From: an uncultured Eggerthellaceae bacterium
Lineage (GTDB): Bacteria; Actinomycetota; Coriobacteriia; Coriobacteriales; Eggerthellaceae
Length of the DNA: 23,869 nucleotides
Direction: 5' to 3'
Assembly: GCA_910584145.1 (NCBI GenBank)
Contig: CAJTXX010000035.1
Coordinates: 1 to 23,869, forward strand
Positions 18,061 through 23,869 of the stretch are shown one piece after another. The number at the start of each line of letters is the position of its first letter. Within the stretch, counting starts at the first letter, position 1. The translations under genes and the position numbers were made by a program. The notes beneath the pieces are model-generated. The model saw only the letters and a list, made by a program, of their open reading frames with translations, was not told where the DNA came from and did not search any database.

Positions 18061-18483
18061 ATCTATCAGCCTCCGCGATATGGTCGGACTTTCGTAGGTC
18101 GTGGGTTCGATCCCAATGCGCCGTGCGGGCTCAGTCCCCGCTCGGCTCGTGGAGCCTCAGCCCAAACGCCATCCATTGTGGCGCCCGGTGCTCCGTCCCT
18201 GCCGTACGCTCGGCGAACGTTACCGACATGAATAGACGCCGACGCGGAAAGTTCACCCAGTGATAGAATGGTCGACCGTGCGTGCAAGCCGCTCCGAGCA
18301 GGTTACGCCAGCTTGGGGTATGCGCAGCATCGGCAGCTCTCAACGTGCCGTCGACATGTTTCACGTGAAACATTCGCGGCGTGCCGCGGAGCACCAGCGA
18401 GCTGCGCGCCTGCCGCAGCGCACCCGCCGACAACGCAGGGGAACAACGGAACCGCCAACCAAGGAAGCATCAAGGACGCATAT
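18061..18483. other. Divergent promoter region of nfo-like and typA
   Basis: No gene is seen. TGA followed by TAGAAT (18264-18269) is an extended -10 that could drive typA with a leader of about 210 bases. The leader contains the parS at 18357-18372. A T-arm-like string at 18101-18115 has no matching tRNA body. Confidence 0.5.
18357..18372. promoter_or_regulatory. parS: Perfect parS in the typA leader
   Basis: A perfect 16-mer in an 18-bp palindrome, 111 bases upstream of the typA start. Confidence 0.93.
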
Positions 18484-20295
<1,812 letters not shown>

Positions 20296-20455
20296 AGGCG
20301 TGTGGGGGCCGCGTGCCGCAGCGAGAGCCGCGGGTCGCAGCCTGCGGGTTGAGCTGCAAAAGCGTGCGCTTCCGTAGATGCCCTTGAGTTGAATGCGTGA
20401 ACTAAGAGTCGTGCTGCGTTCGCCCTTCGAACTTCCCACCGCGCGGTTTTCTGAA

Positions 20456-20471
20456 TGTTTCACGTGAAACA
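20456..20471. promoter_or_regulatory. parS: Perfect parS between typA and the foldase gene
   Basis: A perfect 16-mer in a 24-bp palindrome (20452-20475), 69 bases before the next gene. Confidence 0.93.
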
Positions 20472-20540
20472 TTCACGCTGCGCTGAGCGTGTGCGAGAAT
20501 GAGACGTTACACAAGAACGTCCGAAGCTCGAAAGGCGAAC

Positions 20541-21836
20541 ATGAAGAAGATCCTGAGATACGGCGCTGCGCTGACGCTCGCTGCGGTGTGCGTGGCGGGA
20601 ATGGTCGGCTGCACTGCCGGAACCACGAAGGGCCTCACCCCCGAGACCGGCCTGACCGGCGGCGTGGCGGCCACGGTGAACGGCGAAGAGATACCCGAAG
20701 ACGACATAACCCGCAACATCAACAGCATGCGCATCAACGCATCCAAGGAAGATGACGATGAGTGGGCCGAGTATCTCTCGCAGATGAGCTACACCCCGCA
20801 GAGCCTGCGCGAGAACTATCTCGATTCCATGATCGACGAGCGGCTGGTCGTCCAGTTCGCCGATGAAGAGGGCTGCGCCGCCACCGACGAGGAGATACAA
20901 GAGCAGGTTGACAAGGTCCGTGCGAACTACTCGTCTGACGAGGCGTGGGCCGAGGCGCTCGAAGGCTCCAATTTCGACACCGAAGATGAATATCGCGATG
21001 CGCTGCGCTATTCCATCGCGAACGAGAAGCTGACCGACAAGTTCAAGGAAACCGCGGTGGCTGACGATGCGAAGGTGCTCGAGCAGGCGCAATCGCAGTA
21101 CAACGGCAAGGGCGAGATGCGGCGTTCGTCGCACATCCTGTTCGCCGAGTCCGACAAGGAGAAGGCGCAGGAGGTGCTCGACCAGCTGAAGGCGGGCACG
21201 CTCGACTTCGCCGAGGCGGCGAAGGAGCATTCCACCGATACCGGGTCGGCTGAGAAGGGCGGCGACGTCGGCTGGGACGGCGCGAACTCGTTCGTCGAGG
21301 CGTATCAGACTGCGCTCGATGGCTTGCAGGTGGGCCAGATGACCGAGCTGGTCGAGAGCGATTACGGCTTCCACATCATCAAGTGCACCGATATCGCTAC
21401 GGTTCCCGACGAGATAACCGAGCTAGGGCAGGTGCCCGAGAACCTGTTGGCTGATATCCGCACGTCGGTGCAGGAGACGCAGGCGAGCGACGACCTGACC
21501 GAGTGGAAGAAGGGCAAGCGCGATTCGTCCGAGGTGACGATCAACGACATGCCCGAGAACGTGCCGTACAACGTCGACATGAGCGCGTACGAGACGCCTG
21601 AGGAAGAAGAGGCGATCGATGAGAACGCCGAGGAAGAGCTGGTAGACGACGTGACCGACACGGCCAATGAGGTCGATGCTGCCGAGGCCGTCGCGGGCGA
21701 GGGCGAAGGCGCTGCGGAAGGCGGCGAGCAGAACGGCGGCGATGCTGGCGCCGAGGGCGATGCCGGCGATGCGGCTTCCGCCGAGGAGCAGCCGGCCGAA
21801 GGCGGCGAAGGCGGAGGCGGCGGAGGCGGCCAGTAG
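20541..21836 (+). CDS. PpiC-type peptidyl-prolyl isomerase lipoprotein
   Basis: This 431-residue secreted foldase is of the PrsA/SurA type. The N-terminus is a lipoprotein signal (MKKILRYG, a hydrophobic stretch, then lipobox MVGC with Cys24 as the lipidated residue), so it should be anchored outside the membrane. A SurA_N-like helical region follows (about 40-180). The parvulin domain lies at about 192-283, from RRSSHILF to ESDYGFHIIKCTD. The last 80 residues are a low-complexity acidic Glu/Ala/Gly tail ending in a glycine run. The ATG is chosen because the signal peptide begins there and GAAAGG lies upstream. Its likely job is folding exported proteins. The acidic tail is unusual for PrsA. 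Confidence 0.9.
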   Translation: MKKILRYGAALTLAAVCVAGMVGCTAGTTKGLTPETGLTGGVAATVNGEEIPEDDITRNINSMRINASKEDDDEWAEYLSQMSYTPQSLRENYLDSMIDERLVVQFADEEGCAATDEEIQEQVDKVRANYSSDEAWAEALEGSNFDTEDEYRDALRYSIANEKLTDKFKETAVADDAKVLEQAQSQYNGKGEMRRSSHILFAESDKEKAQEVLDQLKAGTLDFAEAAKEHSTDTGSAEKGGDVGWDGANSFVEAYQTALDGLQVGQMTELVESDYGFHIIKCTDIATVPDEITELGQVPENLLADIRTSVQETQASDDLTEWKKGKRDSSEVTINDMPENVPYNVDMSAYETPEEEEAIDENAEEELVDDVTDTANEVDAAEAVAGEGEGAAEGGEQNGGDAGAEGDAGDAASAEEQPAEGGEGGGGGGGQ

Positions 21837-21960
21837 ACAAGTGGGTTTTGGTTGCTTGCCTGCCTTCGGGAGAGCGTGGTCGATCTTCTCGCCGATGAGC
21901 GCCGACGGCGGCTCGTTAGCGTTGCCTGCTGTGGGCGGATTTCCGCTCGATGGTGATGGT

Positions 21961-22017
21961 CGTTGCCGGTGGGCATCGGCAACGGACCCATGCAGCCATC
22001 AGTGATAATCGCTGATG
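21961..22017 (+). terminator. Two stem-loops after the foldase gene
   Basis: CGTTGCCG (21961-21968) pairs with CGGCAACG (21977-21984). A second near-palindrome spans 21997-22017 (CATCAG/CTGATG ends). Neither has a T-run, so the terminator call is tentative. Confidence 0.35.
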
Positions 22018-22049
22018 AGCTGGGTTGCGGTAGGTTTCGCAAGCGAAGA

Positions 22050-22065
22050 TGTTTCACGTGAAACA
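22050..22065. promoter_or_regulatory. parS: Perfect parS before the ABC ATPase gene
   Basis: A perfect 16-mer in a 22-bp palindrome. It ends 19 bases before the chosen start. An in-frame ATG at its left edge (22049) would begin the protein MFHVKH. Confidence 0.93.
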
Positions 22066-22084
22066 TCTCGAATCGGATAGGAAT

Positions 22085-22873
22085 ATGCGAGCGCCATTCA
22101 TAAAGCTAACGGATGCAGCGGTCAGGAGGTCTGGCCGCTGCATCCTGCATATAGACAGCTTTCAGCTCGCAGAAGGGGAATCGGTAGCGGTGCTGGGGCC
22201 GAATGGCGCGGGCAAATCCACGTTCGTAGGGCTGCTCACGCGCGATATCCATCCGCTGCACCGCGATGTTCCCCCGGTGGAATTCCGCGCTCAAGCACAG
22301 CCGCTGCTCGACGAGGTGAAGCGCGAGCTGGGGTACGTCTCTTCATCTACGCAGGCGCAGGCAGCGGTGCATCTTCCGGTGTGGGAAGTGGTAGCCGGTG
22401 GCTTGTTCGGCTCGCTCGGTGTACCGAAGCGTTTCTCGGTGGGGCTTGAGCATCGGCAACAGGTGGACGAGGCTCTGAGCCAGGTTGGCATAGCCGATCT
22501 GGCAGAGCGCGATATGACCACGCTCTCCTCGGGCCAAGCGCGCCGCGCGCTGATCGCCCGCGCATTGGTTCACGACCCTAGCGCGCTCATCTTCGACGAA
22601 CCATGTGCCGGGCTCGACCCTCAAGGCATGTTCCACGTGCGCCACGCGATGCGCCACGTCGCGCAACAAGGCCGCGCGGTGGTGCTGGTGACCCATTACC
22701 TCGAAGACATCATCCCCGAGATAGAGCGCGTCATCCTGATGAAGGACGGCCGCATCGTGGCGGATGGCCCGAAATGCGACCTGCTGACTAGCGAGAACAT
22801 GGCCGCCCTGTTCGGGATCCCCGCCACCGTGACCGTGGACGATGGCTACTATTCGCTACACGCGAACTACTAG
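22085..22873 (+). CDS. ABC transporter ATP-binding protein
   Basis: This 262-residue single ABC ATPase domain has Walker A GPNGAGKST at 38-46, signature LSSGQ near 148, Walker B ALIFDEP near 168 and switch histidine VTH near 203. The Q-loop region around 85-100 is less typical. No permease or binding protein gene is next to it in the window, so the substrate is unknown. It resembles stand-alone ATPases of the YlmA/ModF type more than a named importer. The ATG at 22085 is preferred because ATAGGA lies just upstream. An upstream ATG inside the parS would add 12 residues. Confidence 0.87.
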   Translation: MRAPFIKLTDAAVRRSGRCILHIDSFQLAEGESVAVLGPNGAGKSTFVGLLTRDIHPLHRDVPPVEFRAQAQPLLDEVKRELGYVSSSTQAQAAVHLPVWEVVAGGLFGSLGVPKRFSVGLEHRQQVDEALSQVGIADLAERDMTTLSSGQARRALIARALVHDPSALIFDEPCAGLDPQGMFHVRHAMRHVAQQGRAVVLVTHYLEDIIPEIERVILMKDGRIVADGPKCDLLTSENMAALFGIPATVTVDDGYYSLHANY

Positions 22874-22973
22874 TTTTGAGCTTCTTGGTCGTAGCCCCAT
22901 ATTCGCACACCGCCTCCTTTCGCCATTAACAGAATCACCCACAAACCGGGATGATGCGGGGAAGGACGCTCTT

Positions 22974-23027
22974 CCCAAGCCCAAGCCCAAGCCCAAGCCC
23001 AAGCCCAAGCCCAAGCCCAAGCCCAAG
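22974..23027. repeat. Tandem hexamer repeat (CCCAAG)9
   Basis: Nine perfect head-to-tail copies of CCCAAG, plus a partial CC, lie between the ABC ATPase gene and a parS. Such simple repeats can change copy number by slippage. A six-base unit would not shift any reading frame. Confidence 0.97.
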
Positions 23028-23073
23028 CCGCCACATCGGCGTGCCCGGCGCAATGGTGATGTTCGCTATAAAA

Positions 23074-23089
23074 TGTTTCACGTGAAACA
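23074..23089. promoter_or_regulatory. parS: Perfect parS
   Basis: A perfect 16-mer in a 22-bp palindrome, 46 bp after the hexamer repeat. It is the last perfect copy in the window. Confidence 0.93.
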
Positions 23090-23187
23090 TTTATGTGCGG
23101 GGGTCACGAAGCCCATCGCAGGGTGTCCGCTCTCGTCGTCGGACTGGGGGCTGCTGTGCAATGCGAGCTGCTTTGGTGGTTCCGGGA

Positions 23188-23203
23188 TGTTCCACGTGGA
23201 ATA
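23188..23203. promoter_or_regulatory. Symmetric parS-like variant
   Basis: TGTTCCACGTGGAATA keeps the CACGTG centre but has symmetric changes (T to C and A to G). The dyad extends to 22 bp (23185-23206) with one unmatched pair. The symmetric changes suggest a selected site rather than a decayed parS. Confidence 0.5.
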
Positions 23204-23249
23204 TCCTTGAGGCTGATCTATGTTGGGTTAGTTGATCGGAATGGCCTGA

Positions 23250-23546
23250 ATGAGAGAGGGGCAGTGGTATCCGGTGGGCTGGTGGGATGACATCTGCGAT
23301 CGTTGTGGGCGCTGCTGCTTCGAGCGTGAAGTGGATGAAGATGGCGACGTGGTCGTCGATTATGCTGCGCCCTGCGAATTCCTGAACACTGAAACGCGCC
23401 TGTGCACCGTGTATGAGGACCGTTTCTGTGCATGCGACCGCTGTGGGCAGGTGAGCATCTTCACGGCGTTGTTCGACCCGCGGCTACCTGAGGGATGCGC
23501 CTACGCTCGCACGTTCCGGAAGTGGCGAAAAGAAAGCGAGCTCTAA
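23250..23546 (+). CDS. YkgJ/YcgN-type cysteine-cluster protein
   Basis: This 98-residue cytoplasmic protein has ten cysteines (16, 19, 22, 23, 42, 52, 60, 62, 65, 83). The opening ICDRCGRCCFER and the later PCEFL, LCTVYEDRF and LPEGCAYAR follow the pattern of the YkgJ/YcgN (UPF0260) family, proposed to bind zinc or an iron-sulfur cluster. The function is unknown. It is shorter than E. coli YcgN, mostly at the N-terminus. The ribosome-binding site is weak (CGGA about nine bases upstream). It stands alone with no clear operon partner. Confidence 0.8.
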   Translation: MREGQWYPVGWWDDICDRCGRCCFEREVDEDGDVVVDYAAPCEFLNTETRLCTVYEDRFCACDRCGQVSIFTALFDPRLPEGCAYARTFRKWRKESEL

Positions 23547-23740
23547 CAAGCTCCATGAGGCGCCGTTATACCGAGGCGGATTCGGAGCCATAAGCATCGG
23601 CCATGGTTTAGCCTTTTGCCCTGCCCAACTTGATATCGCGATAAGCCCTCGTAGCTAACGCGACTTCCACCAAAGGTGGAGATATGATCTTGGCTTTTTC
23701 TTGGGTTCTTGGGTCCGGGGAAATGGCTATGAGTCACCAT

Positions 23741-23853
23741 GCGCGGAAATATTGATTGAAATCTTGAACTGGACAGCTGCCCGGTTCAAGATTTCAATCA
23801 ACCCCACATGCAGAAACATTAATTGAAATCTTAAAGTGGACAGCTATCCAGGT
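23741..23853. repeat. Diverged direct repeat at the right end
   Basis: The segment from about 23745 (GGAAATATTGATTGAAATCT, then GGACAGCT near 23771) recurs from about 23813 (GAAACATTAATTGAAATCTT, then GGACAGCT near 23838). The offset is 67 bp. The second copy lacks the matching right arm. This looks like a repeat family or the edge of an element continuing to the right. Confidence 0.6.
23752..23801. repeat. Long perfect inverted repeat
   Basis: An 18-bp perfect stem (23752-23769 with 23784-23801) extends to about 21 bp with one G-T pair, leaving an eight-base loop. It is AT-rich in a GC-rich setting. No T-run follows, so it is not a standard terminator, though it could still stop transcription. 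Confidence 0.85.
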
Positions 23854-23869
23854 TGCCTTCAGAAAGTCT

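Larger units (their letters stand above)
22874..23249. other. Intergenic stretch with hexamer repeat and two palindromes
   Basis: No credible gene. It carries the CCCAAG repeat (22974-23027), a perfect parS (23074-23089) and a symmetric variant (23188-23203). An open frame across the repeat would encode a Lys-Pro run and is judged spurious. Confidence 0.6.
23547..23869. other. Right-end region without a gene
   Basis: No coding region is supported. The last 130 bases hold a long hairpin and a diverged partial copy of its left arm, described separately. Confidence 0.6.

Noticed and set aside
18091..18122. tRNA T-arm-like string near the nfo-typA gap
   Set aside because: It contains GGTTCGATCCC, but the stem does not pair properly and no acceptor, D or anticodon arm is found. 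A remnant is possible but not supportable.
22629..22644. Possible decayed parS inside the ABC ATPase gene (TGTTCCACGTGCGCCA)
   Set aside because: Four mismatches, clustered in the right half, with no symmetry; best explained by the coding sequence GMFHVRHA.
22974..23027. CRISPR array
   Set aside because: The unit is a contiguous hexamer without spacers. The parS copies are also not a CRISPR, since their spacing is irregular and they are spread over kilobases.
22842..23210. Frame encoding a Lys-Pro repeat
   Set aside because: It starts inside the ABC ATPase gene and crosses a simple repeat and a parS; only the repeat keeps it open.

Overview
The window is the replication-origin neighbourhood of a moderately high-GC bacterium. 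The gene set (rpmH-rnpA-yidD-yidC-jag, dnaA, dnaN-recF-gyrB-gyrA) is diagnostic of oriC. The long Pro/Ala/Ser-rich DnaA linker, GC-rich codon use and an ATPase-winged-helix gene next to dnaA suggest an actinobacterium, probably of the Coriobacteriia (Eggerthella/Slackia-like). That placement is inference; no rRNA gene is present to confirm it.

Layout. At the left end (1-210) lie four parS-type palindromes and the terminator of a leftward operon rpmH-rnpA-yidD-yidC-jag (2359 down to 212). This operon starts from a clear promoter at 2393-2420. Next comes dnaA (4468-2717), also leftward, preceded by a leftward gene for a GHKL-ATPase fused to a winged helix. An AT-rich gap of about 740 bp with DnaA-box-like 9-mers (5473-6213) is the best oriC candidate. 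From it dnaN, recF, gyrB and gyrA run rightward. Beyond gyrA is accessory or housekeeping content: a TraX-like membrane protein, tRNA-Ile(GAU), tRNA-Ala(UGC), a bifunctional-nuclease-family protein, a degenerate CPBP membrane protein, an endonuclease-IV-like protein lacking three metal ligands (leftward), typA/bipA, a PpiC-type lipoprotein foldase, an ABC ATPase and a small cysteine-rich YkgJ/YcgN-type protein. The right end holds a long hairpin and a partial second copy of it.

The outstanding signal is the 16-bp ParB site TGTTTCACGTGAAACA. I count 15 perfect copies, two with one mismatch and one symmetric variant in 23.9 kb. Four form a near-regular array at 28-181, one is inside the dnaA reading frame, and from gyrB rightward most intergenic gaps contain one or two. 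None is perfect between 3867 and 10626, the stretch holding the putative origin, dnaN, recF and gyrB. This looks like a very large distributed centromere wrapped around oriC. In several places the site touches gene starts (TraX-like start codon, gyrA ribosome-binding region) or is translated (DnaA linker). ParA/ParB are not in the window; by conserved gene order they probably lie just to the left.

Together the genes cover initiation and control of replication (DnaA, DnaN, origin), DNA repair and topology (RecF, gyrase, an Nfo-like protein), origin segregation (parS), membrane protein insertion (YidC) and RNA processing (RnpA).
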